Below, piece by piece: positions 44,645-53,168 of a DNA stretch of 64,000 nt. Position 1 is the first letter of the stretch; each line of letters opens with the position of its first letter. The notes below the pieces were generated by a model. That model was not told the origin of the DNA. It was given only the letters and a program-made list of their open reading frames with translations, and searched no databases. The stretch covers positions 5,638,501 through 5,702,500 of the forward strand of contig NZ_CP018632.1 in the NCBI RefSeq assembly GCF_002215215.1, written 5' to 3'. Origin of the DNA: Granulosicoccus antarcticus IMCC3135 (GTDB taxonomy: Bacteria; Pseudomonadota; Gammaproteobacteria; Granulosicoccales; Granulosicoccaceae). A program made the translations under genes and the position numbers.

Positions 44645-46591
44645 TTAACTTGCCGACTCGAGCGCCTCCATGCTCTCTAGTAGCTTCTCTTCTATGTCGT
44701 CCACAGAGCGACGCGCTTCAAGCTCTTCGGCCAGTAATTGCGTCAATTCAGACTTGCGTTCTTCATTGTACAGGCCATCAGCGCCCAATTTCTCTCTGAC
44801 TTTGGCAAGACGGTCCGTTGCCTTGTCCAGTGCTTTCTCATGCAAGGATACGGCCTTCGTCAACGGTGCCAGGCGGGCTCGACGGTCGGCATCCAGTCGT
44901 TTCTGCGCTTTTCGGTCTAACATCCCGTCCATCGGAGCTAACCCGGAGGCGCTCTCGACACCAGCAGCACCACCGTTCATTGCAGATTGTCCAGAATTAG
45001 TACTGACATCCCCTGATACCGCTTGGCGCTGTGCTGCCAACCAGCGCGCATATCCATCCAGATCGTCATTGAAAGGAGTCAAAGAACCCTTGGCGACCAG
45101 CCACAATTCATCCACCACCGTCCTCAGCATGGTTCGATCATGTGAAATGACAAGCAAGGCACCTTCGAAAGCCACCAAAGCATCTGCCAAAGACTCACGC
45201 ATGACAATATCCAGATGGTTAGTTGGCTCATCCAGCAACAGCAGATTAGGCTTGGACTGAACAATCAACGCAAGTGCCAGCCTGGCACGCTCGCCCCCCG
45301 ATAGTGTCTCTGTTATTTGCAATGCTCGATCACCGGCAAAGCCGAACGTTCCCAGGAAGGTTCGCGCCTGCGTTTCGCTCAAAGACGGATCGTGTGTCAG
45401 AAGCGCCTGCAATGGCGTCTGATCAGAGCGCAGCTGATCTACCTGATGTTGTGCAAAATAGCCGATACGCAATTTCTGAGCAGGTATCCGACTTCCAGCC
45501 TGCAGCTCAAGCGAGCCTACCAGCGCTTTGACCAAAGTCGATTTGCCTGCGCCATTGACACCGAGCAAACCGATACGGTCGCCGCTCTGCACCGTCAGAT
45601 TCACCTTGTTAAGTATCGTGTTCTCTCCGTATCCCAGATTGGCCTGCTGCAACACCACCAGCGGACTGGGCATGGTATCCGGCGTCTGAAAACTGAAGGT
45701 AAAGGGCGATTCGGGACGCACAGCCTGAGTATCACCCAGCCGTTCCAGCATCTTCAAACGACTCTGGGCCTGCCGGGCTTTACTGGCTTTCGCCCGAAAA
45801 CGATCGACAAAACCCTGAAGCTCCTTGCGTCGGGCCTGAGCCTTTTCGTGCTCTGCTTGCTGATTGCTGAGACGGGCAGATCGCCAACGTTCAAATGCAC
45901 TGTAATTACCCGTAACCAGAGAAACCGCTTCCGATTCGATATGCATTGTCGTATTGGTCACTGCATCGAGAAACTCACGATCATGCGAGACCAGTATCAG
46001 CGTACCTTCTCGCTGGCGCAGCCACGTTTCCAGCCACAGCACGGCATCAAGATCCAGGTGATTGGTAGGCTCATCCAGCAACAGTAATTCATTCGGACTC
46101 ATCAAGGCCTGGCCGAGATTGAGCCGCATGCGCCAACCACCTGAGAAACGCGAAACCGGCCATTGATGTTGTTCAGTGGAAAAACCGAGACCATTGAGCA
46201 GCGATCCAGCTCTGGACTGAATGGTATATCCGCCCGCCTGCTCCAGGTCCGACAGATGAACGGCCAGACGCTCGCCCTCCTGGTCGGAACACTGATCAAT
46301 GGCTGTCTGTATCAGGCGCAATTTCTGATCACCATCAACAACATAGTCGAGAGCACTTCGTTCCGAGGATTGCGTTTCCTGCGCAACATGCGTTATTCCG
46401 ACATGTTGCTGCAGGCTGATGCTGCCGGTGTCCGGCTCCAGGGTTCCCTGGATCATTGCAAAAAGGCTGGATTTACCGGTGCCATTGGCACCCGTCAACC
46501 CCACCTTCTGGCCAGCATGGATAACGCAATTAACATCGCCAAACAGGCGTTTACCGTCGCGTCTACAGGCGACATCATTAAGACTGAGCAT
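44645..46591 (-). CDS. ABC-F ATPase (YheS-like)
   Basis: A 648-residue cytoplasmic protein with two ATP-binding domains and no membrane segments. ATG 46591 (MLSLNDVACRRDGKRLF) fits the family start. Domain 1 has TGANGTGKSS, FSGGWRMRLNLG and LLLDEPTNHLD. Domain 2 has LGVNGAGKST, LSGGERARLAL and LLLDEPTNHLD. Between them lies the basic P-site linker (KAQARRKELQGFVDRFRAKASKARQAQSR). A C-terminal coiled coil of about 75 residues matches YheS. ABC-F proteins act on ribosomes, relieving stalled or antibiotic-bound states. Confidence 0.93.
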   Translation of the reverse strand: MLSLNDVACRRDGKRLFGDVNCVIHAGQKVGLTGANGTGKSSLFAMIQGTLEPDTGSISLQQHVGITHVAQETQSSERSALDYVVDGDQKLRLIQTAIDQCSDQEGERLAVHLSDLEQAGGYTIQSRAGSLLNGLGFSTEQHQWPVSRFSGGWRMRLNLGQALMSPNELLLLDEPTNHLDLDAVLWLETWLRQREGTLILVSHDREFLDAVTNTTMHIESEAVSLVTGNYSAFERWRSARLSNQQAEHEKAQARRKELQGFVDRFRAKASKARQAQSRLKMLERLGDTQAVRPESPFTFSFQTPDTMPSPLVVLQQANLGYGENTILNKVNLTVQSGDRIGLLGVNGAGKSTLVKALVGSLELQAGSRIPAQKLRIGYFAQHQVDQLRSDQTPLQALLTHDPSLSETQARTFLGTFGFAGDRALQITETLSGGERARLALALIVQSKPNLLLLDEPTNHLDIVMRESLADALVAFEGALLVISHDRTMLRTVVDELWLVAKGSLTPFNDDLDGYARWLAAQRQAVSGDVSTNSGQSAMNGGAAGVESASGLAPMDGMLDRKAQKRLDADRRARLAPLTKAVSLHEKALDKATDRLAKVREKLGADGLYNEERKSELTQLLAEELEARRSVDDIEEKLLESMEALESAS

Positions 46592-46741
46592 GCGCAGTAT
46601 TTTACGCTGTCCAAGGACCCAGGCGCTCACTCAATCCATCTACTTACCCCGATAGTTTCCAAATAAGGCGGATCCAGAGTACCAATCAGCCATTCTGGGC
46701 GGTTCTGCTATCATCCGCCCCATGAAATCGGAGAACATATC

Positions 46742-47338
46742 GTGACCAGCAAGCGTTTTCGAATCACTACCACGCTCCTTGCCCTGCTGTTACTCAGCGG
46801 ATGTGGCATCAATAACATTCCGACTTACGATGAAGCGGTCAACGGGCGCTGGAGTGAAGTACAGAACCAGTACAAGCGCCGTGCCGACCTGGTTCCCAAT
46901 CTGGTAAACACAGTCGAAGGCTTTGCACAGCAAGAGCGTGACGTGCTGACAGAAGTCACTGAAGCCCGTACTCGCGTTTCTCAAATGAATATCTCGCCTG
47001 AAATGCTGACCGATCCGGAAGCTTTCCAACAATTCCAGGCCAATCAGGGCGAACTGACCTCTGCACTGCAGCGTCTCATGGTTGTCGTGGAAGCCTATCC
47101 CGACCTGAAGTCCAATGAAAACTTCCTTGCCTTGCAACAGCAACTCGAAGGAACAGAGAATCGCATCAGTGTCGCTCGACGAGACTACATCCAGGCGGTT
47201 CAGACCTATAACACGGAGCTGCGAACCATACCCGGACGCTGGTGGCATCGATTCATGTATTCGGACATGCTGACCAAGGAAAATTTTTCGATCAGTGAAG
47301 CTGACGCAGCTAATCCGACTGTCGAATTCAAGAACTGA
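46742..47338 (+). CDS. lemA: LemA family lipoprotein
   Basis: A 198-residue protein starting with GTG; GGAG lies about 7 bases upstream, and the nearby ATG at 46722 is closed by a stop. A signal segment ends in lipobox LLSGCG. The mature part has the LemA signature EVQNQYKRRADLVPNLVNTV and long helices with LQQQLEGTENRISVARRDY, then the conserved end PGRWWHRF. LemA is an envelope protein with no settled role. The next two genes are TPM-domain proteins, a common partnership. Confidence 0.93.
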   Translation: MTSKRFRITTTLLALLLLSGCGINNIPTYDEAVNGRWSEVQNQYKRRADLVPNLVNTVEGFAQQERDVLTEVTEARTRVSQMNISPEMLTDPEAFQQFQANQGELTSALQRLMVVVEAYPDLKSNENFLALQQQLEGTENRISVARRDYIQAVQTYNTELRTIPGRWWHRFMYSDMLTKENFSISEADAANPTVEFKN

Positions 47339-47381
47339 TCTTGTCTGCACGAATGCCACTTGCAAACCATGCTGAATATTC

Positions 47382-48311
47382 ATGCTTGATTCACTGATCA
47401 ACCGCAGATTCTTCTGGCTGTGCAGCCTCTGGCTGGCATTCGTATTTGTCTGTTCAGGCGTTATCCCGAAGGCCTACGCCCAGGACGACCTTCCGGCCTT
47501 GACAGGCAGAGTGGTCGACCTGGCCAAGCTGCTCGACAGTGCTCAGGAAACCGCTTTGAGCGCACAGCTGGAAGCCCATGAAAGCCAGACCAGCAATCAA
47601 TTGGTCGTCGTCACCTTGCCATCACTGAACGGCAACCAGATTGCCGATTACGCCAATCGACTAGGGCGATTCTGGGAAATTGGCAGCGCCGAAGATGACA
47701 ACGGAGTTTTACTGCTAATCGCCCCCAGTGAGCGCAAGGTTCGCATCGAGGTCGGCTACGGCCTGGAAGGTGCGCTGACCGATTCTTTGTCAAGCATCAT
47801 CATTCAGCGAGAAATTCTTCCGCCCTTCCGGAGCAATAACTATGCGCTGGGTATTCAGCAAGGGGTGGATGCGATCATCGGCGCCATCGCAGGCGAGTAC
47901 AAGGCACCGGCCAACTCAGGCTCAGCAAGCAATAACTCTGATCCATTCTCCGAAAAAGTCGGAAACTTCATACCCTTGATTTTCATTGCCATGGTTGCCG
48001 TACCAGAACTACTGCGTCGCCGAGGGCTGACCAAAGCGGCAAAAGGGGCTTTTCCGGCAGGCTTTGCGGGACTAATGATATCGGTTGTAACAGGCAATTT
48101 TCTCATAGGCCTGGCGGTTGCTGTGGTGGCATTCCTGTTTGTCTATTTCTTTGGCTCTGGCAACGGCAAAGGCGGCGGCGGAACCGGTGGACGGCATTCA
48201 GGTGGTTTTGCTGGAGGTGGCCGCATCGGTCGCGGCGGCTTGGGTGGTGGTGGCGGATTTAGTGGTGGCGGCGGCAGCTTCGGCGGCGGCGGTGCTTCGG
48301 GAGGATGGTAA
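47382..48311 (+). CDS. TPM-domain membrane protein (YgcG-like)
   Basis: A 309-residue exported protein with a signal peptide (LWLAFVFVCSGVIPKAYAQ). The TPM domain (about 40-165) has GRVVDLAKLLDSAQETAL, QLVVVTLPSLNG and the RKVRIEVGYGLEGALTD motif. Two hydrophobic segments follow (about 192-245). The C-terminus is a Gly/Ser-rich tail (GGGGFSGGGGSFGGGGASGGW). The next gene begins 2 bases after its stop, overlapped by the GGGAGG ribosome-binding site. The domain was first described in photosystem II repair; the bacterial role is unknown. Confidence 0.9.
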   Translation: MLDSLINRRFFWLCSLWLAFVFVCSGVIPKAYAQDDLPALTGRVVDLAKLLDSAQETALSAQLEAHESQTSNQLVVVTLPSLNGNQIADYANRLGRFWEIGSAEDDNGVLLLIAPSERKVRIEVGYGLEGALTDSLSSIIIQREILPPFRSNNYALGIQQGVDAIIGAIAGEYKAPANSGSASNNSDPFSEKVGNFIPLIFIAMVAVPELLRRRGLTKAAKGAFPAGFAGLMISVVTGNFLIGLAVAVVAFLFVYFFGSGNGKGGGGTGGRHSGGFAGGGRIGRGGLGGGGGFSGGGGSFGGGGASGGW

Positions 48312-48313
48312 CC

Positions 48314-48967
48314 ATGTCATTTTTAAGTGAATCCGAGAAAGCCCGACTGATCACCAAGATCAACGAAGCTGAATCAAGAACACACGCCGAAATCGTCACC
48401 GTTATTGCACAACAGAGTGATGGTTATCGCTACATCCCCATTCTTTGGGCAGCCTTGCTTGCCCTAAGCGTACCAGGCCTGTATTACGCATGGCTGAACT
48501 TCTATGCCAGTGGCTGGTTGCCGGCCGAAGAAACGTTAAGCCACACTTACTGGTTATACCCGATCCAGGTACTGGTTTTTCTCGGTCTGGGCATGGTTTT
48601 CCAGATTCCAAAGGCAAGACTATGGATGATTCCGGCGTCCGTCAAACGCCAGCGCGCGGCACGCCATGCCAGAGAACAATTCTTTTTACAAAATCTCCAT
48701 CAAACCCGTGGTCGTACTGGCGTACTGATTTTTGTGTCAGTAGCAGAGCATTACGTGGAAATCATTGTTGACTCAGCCATTGCCGAGGTGGTGGACAATT
48801 CATTGTGGGAAGCAACCGTGCAAGAATTTATCGAACACATCAGCAAAAACGAAATTGCAGCAGGGTTCGAAAACACGATAGAACATTGCAGAGAAGTCCT
48901 GTGGGAGCACTTCCCTGCCCCAGATGGTCGTCCGGATGAGCTTCCCAATCATCTGATTGAAGTCTGA
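48314..48967 (+). CDS. Second TPM-domain membrane protein
   Basis: A 217-residue protein. The ATG at 48314 follows GGGAGG in the end of the preceding gene. It has no signal peptide; a short N-terminal TPM half (SEKARLITKINEAESRTHAEIVTVIA) is followed by two hydrophobic segments (about 42-62 and 80-100). The second TPM part has TGVLIFVSVAEHYVEIIVDSAI. It forms a LemA / TPM / TPM cassette with the two genes before it. Confidence 0.85.
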   Translation: MSFLSESEKARLITKINEAESRTHAEIVTVIAQQSDGYRYIPILWAALLALSVPGLYYAWLNFYASGWLPAEETLSHTYWLYPIQVLVFLGLGMVFQIPKARLWMIPASVKRQRAARHAREQFFLQNLHQTRGRTGVLIFVSVAEHYVEIIVDSAIAEVVDNSLWEATVQEFIEHISKNEIAAGFENTIEHCREVLWEHFPAPDGRPDELPNHLIEV

Positions 48968-48991
48968 GCTCTGTTCTCGTCGCAGCCGCTC

Positions 48992-50236
48992 TTACGCCTC
49001 AGACCGGCTGTCAGGTTCTTTTTTCGTCACCACTTCACCGGCAAGCACGAAGGTCATGAAGGCAACGGGTGCCAGGCAAAGCAGAGCAATTCTCAGCCCG
49101 AATACTTCAGACATGAACCCAATCAGCGGCGGGGCAACCAGAAAGGCACTGAATGAGATCATGTTCAATGAGGCAACATTGTCCGCAGGTCGCCCGCCCG
49201 GTCTGTTGGCGGCAGCACTGACCGCCAGAGGAAAAACGATGGCGACACCTGCACCGGATAACGCCGCTGCCAGAAATGCCCAAGGCACAGTTGGCGCCAA
49301 TGCAAATAATACTATTCCGACACACGAGGCAAGTCCTGACACCTGAACAATACGCAAATCACCAAACTGCGTTGCCAGCCTGTCTCCTGCCAGTCGAACT
49401 GAGGCCATAACCAGTGAAAATGATGAATAGGCTATCGCGATAACCCATGGCCCGGCTGCCAGCACGTCACGCATGAAAACTGCAGACCAGTCAATGAAGG
49501 CACCTTCAACCATCATGATTCCCAATGGCATCATGCACAGCAAGACAATTGCTCTGGAGGGAAGTCTGAACAATTCTGATTGGCCTTCAGCAACAACTTC
49601 GCCGCCGCCATCGTCCCCGGACACCTGCAAGCCTTCACCCACAGAGCGCTCCTCATTCAGAATTGCCGCCTTGTTTGTCCGGCGACTCAGTACCGGTAAG
49701 GCAGTTGCCGCAAAGTAGCCACAGACGGCAATCACAGGCATGGTTATCAGAAAGTGTGTGGAGACTGATAGCCCGTATTGTGCGACCCCACCACCCAGCA
49801 GTGCACCGAACATGGTCCCCAGACTCCAGAAACCGTGACAGCGAGACATGAGTCGTTTGCCGGCGACTTTCTCGATACGAGCCGCCTCGGTATTCATGGC
49901 CGTCTCTATCATCCCGACAGCGAAGCCGCTGAATACCAGTGCAATGGCCAGCTGTGTAAAGTCGGTGGCCAACGCGGGACCAAGAAACAACAGTGCCCAG
50001 AGCGGCAGAAAGGTTCGACAGGCGTTACGCAAACCCGTCATTTCGATGAGCTTGCCAGCAATGGAAAAACTGACAAGTGTGCCCAAGGGCATCATCAGCA
50101 GAGCCAGACCCAGGCTGCCATCGGACAGCCCCAGTGTATTTTTTATGTCAGGAATTCGTGGAATCCATTGTCCGAGGACAGAGGATTCAAAGAAAAACAC
50201 ACTGAATATAGCCCAAGTGGCCTTACTGGATTGCAT
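48992..50236 (-). CDS. Major facilitator superfamily transporter (YbjJ-like)
   Basis: A 414-residue membrane protein with about 12 hydrophobic segments and a central hydrophilic loop (about 190-220). FFESSVLGQWIPRIPDIKNTLGL at the N-terminus and the loop SRCHGFWSLGTMFGALLGG match the YbjJ/fucose-permease-like group. AGVAIVFPLAVSAAANRPGG near the end is also typical. The substrate is unknown. It stands alone, convergent with the second TPM gene. Confidence 0.85.
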   Translation of the reverse strand: MQSSKATWAIFSVFFFESSVLGQWIPRIPDIKNTLGLSDGSLGLALLMMPLGTLVSFSIAGKLIEMTGLRNACRTFLPLWALLFLGPALATDFTQLAIALVFSGFAVGMIETAMNTEAARIEKVAGKRLMSRCHGFWSLGTMFGALLGGGVAQYGLSVSTHFLITMPVIAVCGYFAATALPVLSRRTNKAAILNEERSVGEGLQVSGDDGGGEVVAEGQSELFRLPSRAIVLLCMMPLGIMMVEGAFIDWSAVFMRDVLAAGPWVIAIAYSSFSLVMASVRLAGDRLATQFGDLRIVQVSGLASCVGIVLFALAPTVPWAFLAAALSGAGVAIVFPLAVSAAANRPGGRPADNVASLNMISFSAFLVAPPLIGFMSEVFGLRIALLCLAPVAFMTFVLAGEVVTKKEPDSRSEA

Positions 50237-50245
50237 ACGATCAGA

Positions 50246-50290
50246 CGAAAGACAAGACTAGGAAACGGCAGCATAACGCGTTGTCTTTCG
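50246..50290. repeat. 10-bp inverted repeat upstream of the MFS gene
   Basis: CGAAAGACAA (50246-50255) and TTGTCTTTCG (50281-50290) are exact inverse complements with a 25-base spacer. The left arm lies 10 bases upstream of the MFS start, so it may be an operator for that gene or a second element of the galU 3' end. Confidence 0.4.
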
Positions 50291-50291
50291 A

Positions 50292-50317
50292 CAAGGTGGA
50301 GCTCAGGCTCCACCTTG
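50292..50317 (-). terminator. Terminator-like hairpin downstream of galU
   Basis: CAAGGTGGAGC (50292-50302) pairs perfectly with GCTCCACCTTG (50307-50317) around a TCAG loop. It lies 60 bases after the galU stop on the minus strand and before the MFS gene. The minus-strand sequence after it is not U-rich; the plus side has TTATTTA. Confidence 0.55.
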
Positions 50318-50376
50318 TTATTTACTGGCAGTCGATCATTCTTGCCAGTGGGACAAATTACAGAACAAAGAGCCCG

Positions 50377-51294
50377 TTATTTGGACTTGTTCATTGAAAT
50401 GACTTTTTTGTCTTGTGGCGTAGATAAGGTGTTGAGAAACTCACGGAACTCCTCGCCCACTTCCTCGTGCTCAAGTGCAAATTCCACTTGAGCCTTCAGA
50501 TAGCCCAGCTTGCTTCCACAGTCAAATCGTCGACCCTTGAAGTTGTAAGACAAAACACGTTGCTCTTTCAGTAACTCGGCGATGGCATCGGTCAGCTGGA
50601 TTTCGTTACCCGCACCGCGTTGTGTGTTTTCCAGCAGGTCGAAGATACGAGGTGTGAGTATGTAACGACCCACTACAGCAAGATTACTGGGTGCTTTATC
50701 AACGGCAGGCTTCTCAACGATACCGGACACTTCCATCAAACCGGGTTTCACTTCGGTTCCAGCCACAATTCCATAGGAACTAACATCTTCCTTGGGCACT
50801 ATTTCAGTACCCAGAACCGAGCAATGCTGGAAGTTGAACACATCGACCATCTGCGACAGGCAAGGCTTTTCGACCTTGCCAGAGTTGATCAGGTCATCGG
50901 CCAATATAACGGCGAAAGGTTCATCATTGACTACGGGGCGAGCACACAAAACCGCGTGGCCCAGGCCAAGTGCTTGTGACTGTCGAATGAAAACACAATT
51001 GACATGGCTGGGCAGAATATTGCGCAGCACTTCCAGCATCTTGACCTTGGACTTGGCTTCCAGTTCGCGCTCCAGCTCGTAGGCAGTATCAAAATGATCT
51101 TCGATAGAACGCTTGTTACGCCCGGTCACAAAGATCAATGTCTCGATACCTGCAGCAACTGCCTCTTCTGCGGCATATTGGATCAGCGGCTTATCGACAA
51201 CCGGCAACATTTCCTTGGGATTTGCCTTGGTGGCGGGCAGGAAACGTGTACCCATACCAGCTACTGGAAATACTGCCTTCTTAATCGCTTTCAT
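50377..51294 (-). CDS. galU: UTP-glucose-1-phosphate uridylyltransferase
   Basis: A 305-residue enzyme making UDP-glucose for surface polysaccharides and osmoadaptation. The nucleotide-binding start is [19 protein letters not shown], followed by [24 protein letters not shown] holds the metal-binding Asp, and GIVEKP and the [12 protein letters not shown] segment are conserved. AGGACT lies directly before the ATG. A 7-bp hairpin (51316-51335) lies in its 5' leader. Confidence 0.95.
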   Translation of the reverse strand: MKAIKKAVFPVAGMGTRFLPATKANPKEMLPVVDKPLIQYAAEEAVAAGIETLIFVTGRNKRSIEDHFDTAYELERELEAKSKVKMLEVLRNILPSHVNCVFIRQSQALGLGHAVLCARPVVNDEPFAVILADDLINSGKVEKPCLSQMVDVFNFQHCSVLGTEIVPKEDVSSYGIVAGTEVKPGLMEVSGIVEKPAVDKAPSNLAVVGRYILTPRIFDLLENTQRGAGNEIQLTDAIAELLKEQRVLSYNFKGRRFDCGSKLGYLKAQVEFALEHEEVGEEFREFLNTLSTPQDKKVISMNKSK

Positions 51295-51437
51295 AAGTCC
51301 TATATATCCTTGCTCGCGACAGTCATACCTGTCGCTGCGTTATCATCGAGTCAGATGGAACAACTCGCACGTATCATACGAACGTCCGCGAATTTGCTAA
51401 CATTTGCAACAGTCAAGCCAATAAAAGAGACCTGCTC

Positions 51438-51761
51438 ATGACCTTCGTGGTTACCGAAAACTGCATTAAATGCAAATACACTGATTGTGTGGAAGTCTGC
51501 CCTGTCGACTGCTTTCATGAGGGTCCGAACTTTCTGGTCATTGACCCCGATGAATGTATCGACTGCTCATTATGCGAACCTGAATGCCCTATCAACGCCA
51601 TCGTGGCTGAAGAGGATATGAAGCCCGAAGATGAGCCATATCTCGCTTTGAACGCCGAACTCTCGCTTCTCTGGCCGGTCATAACCATCCAGAAAGATCC
51701 TCCTGCGGATGCAAAAGAGTGGGAAAACAAGGAAGACAAGTTACAGTTCCTGGAACGATAG
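51438..51761 (+). CDS. fdxA: 7Fe ferredoxin FdxA
   Basis: A 107-residue ferredoxin with one [3Fe-4S] and one [4Fe-4S] cluster. The Cys ligands are in [18 protein letters not shown] and [12 protein letters not shown]. The C-terminal extension ([15 protein letters not shown]) is characteristic of the FdxA type. AGAGA lies about 9 bases before the ATG. It is divergent from galU and could serve as an electron donor to redox enzymes such as the P450, though nothing links them directly. Confidence 0.95.
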   Translation: MTFVVTENCIKCKYTDCVEVCPVDCFHEGPNFLVIDPDECIDCSLCEPECPINAIVAEEDMKPEDEPYLALNAELSLLWPVITIQKDPPADAKEWENKEDKLQFLER

Positions 51762-51930
51762 TCGACCAGTACACGTTACAGTAAGGATCATAAGGGCACA
51801 CCGCTCGGGACATTGTAAAACCTTGTTCCGTTGCGGCAAAGATCGACAGCATCATGAAGCATGATTGACCATCTCTCCGGCTTTATCTTAGGCCATCTGA
51901 AGCAGAGATAGCCCGACCTTGCAGAACCGT

Positions 51931-51958
51931 AAAATTTCAAACTGCCAATCTGGCAGTT
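51931..51958 (-). terminator. Intrinsic terminator of alr
   Basis: On the minus strand an 8-bp perfect stem, AACTGCCA-GAT-TGGCAGTT (51940-51958), begins within the alr TAA and is followed by TGAAATTTT. The short loop, good stem and T-rich 3' flank fit an intrinsic terminator. Confidence 0.6.
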
Positions 51959-53168
51959 ATTGATCGATGTAAACGCGTTTGCCACGCACGGATGTCAGCA
52001 GTTCGTAGCTGATGGTTCCAGCAGCCTTTGCCAGATCATCGACACTGGCGGTCTCACCAAACAGCTCTACGGGCTCCCCAACCGACACCTCGGGCACCTG
52101 CCTTACATCGATAGCAAACGAATCCATGGAGACGCGACCGATAATGGGACAGCGTATGCCACGGACTGCAACCGTGGCTGAGCCATCAAGCACGCGCGGT
52201 ACACCGTCACGATACCCCATGCCAACATAAGCAACAGATATGTCTTCCGGACAAATCCAGCTCTGTGCATAACCGATCCCTGCGCCTCGTTTCATTGCTT
52301 TCACAGAAATCACTGGTGCTTGCACGGTCATGACCGGCGAAAGTACTGTCTCTTGGGGCAGTGATCTGTCCAAGGGGTTACAGCCGTATAGCATGATGCC
52401 CGGGCGTGCCCAGTCTGCTCGCGTTTGCGGCCATGCCAGAATCGCGGCGGAATTAGCCAGGCTTCTTTCCAGTGGCAAATCGGTCTGCACGGTGCCAAAG
52501 GCTGCCACCTGCTGCTCTGTAAAGGCACTACCAGTCTCATCTGCACAGGCAAAATGCGTCATCAGGCCAGACCAGGTGATACCGTCCTGAGACGCCAGTA
52601 TTCGGCTGGCCTCTGCCGGCTCAAAACCGAGCCGCCCCATACCCGTATCCACCTTCATCCAGGCTCGCAACTTGTCACGGCTGGTGTGCTGCCTGTACCA
52701 CTCGTACTGATACGAATCATGAATGACCGGCCAGAGCTGATGACGTAGCATCTGACTAGCAGCGTCAGGAGTTTGCGGCCCCTGTAGAACCAGAATGGGC
52801 TGCTTGATACCAGAATGTCGAAGCTCGAGCGCCTCACCCAGCGTGACAACTGCAAAACCGTCAGCCACTGCGTCCATGGGCTGATTATCAGCCGCAATCG
52901 GCACCCCATAGCGTCGTTTGATTGTACGAGCCGACAGCGCATGTGCAACTTCTACCGCACCGTGACCATAAGCATCAGCCTTGATCGTTGCGAATTGTCG
53001 TGAACCGGCGCTCAGCTCGCGTGCCGTTGCAAGATTCCTGCGTAACGCCCCCAGATTGACTGTGATTGTTACCGAACGGCGATTCTGAGTTGAATGGCCA
53101 TGCCCCAGTTTTCTGGAAGCAGAAAAAGCTTGTTTCATCGAATACGGTTGTCCATCAGGAGAATTCAC
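51957..53168 (-). CDS. alr: Alanine racemase
   Basis: A 403-residue PLP enzyme supplying D-alanine for peptidoglycan. The PLP Lys is K63 in FATIKADAYGHGAVEVA. The second-base Tyr is in GAGIGYAQSWI, and SVAYVGMGYRDGVPR and GRVSMDSFAIDV are conserved. The first 30 residues exceed the usual start; an ATG at 53138 would give 393 residues and remove the 14-base overlap with dnaB. The order dnaB-alr is standard. Confidence 0.94.
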   Translation of the reverse strand: MNSPDGQPYSMKQAFSASRKLGHGHSTQNRRSVTITVNLGALRRNLATARELSAGSRQFATIKADAYGHGAVEVAHALSARTIKRRYGVPIAADNQPMDAVADGFAVVTLGEALELRHSGIKQPILVLQGPQTPDAASQMLRHQLWPVIHDSYQYEWYRQHTSRDKLRAWMKVDTGMGRLGFEPAEASRILASQDGITWSGLMTHFACADETGSAFTEQQVAAFGTVQTDLPLERSLANSAAILAWPQTRADWARPGIMLYGCNPLDRSLPQETVLSPVMTVQAPVISVKAMKRGAGIGYAQSWICPEDISVAYVGMGYRDGVPRVLDGSATVAVRGIRCPIIGRVSMDSFAIDVRQVPEVSVGEPVELFGETASVDDLAKAAGTISYELLTSVRGKRVYIDQ

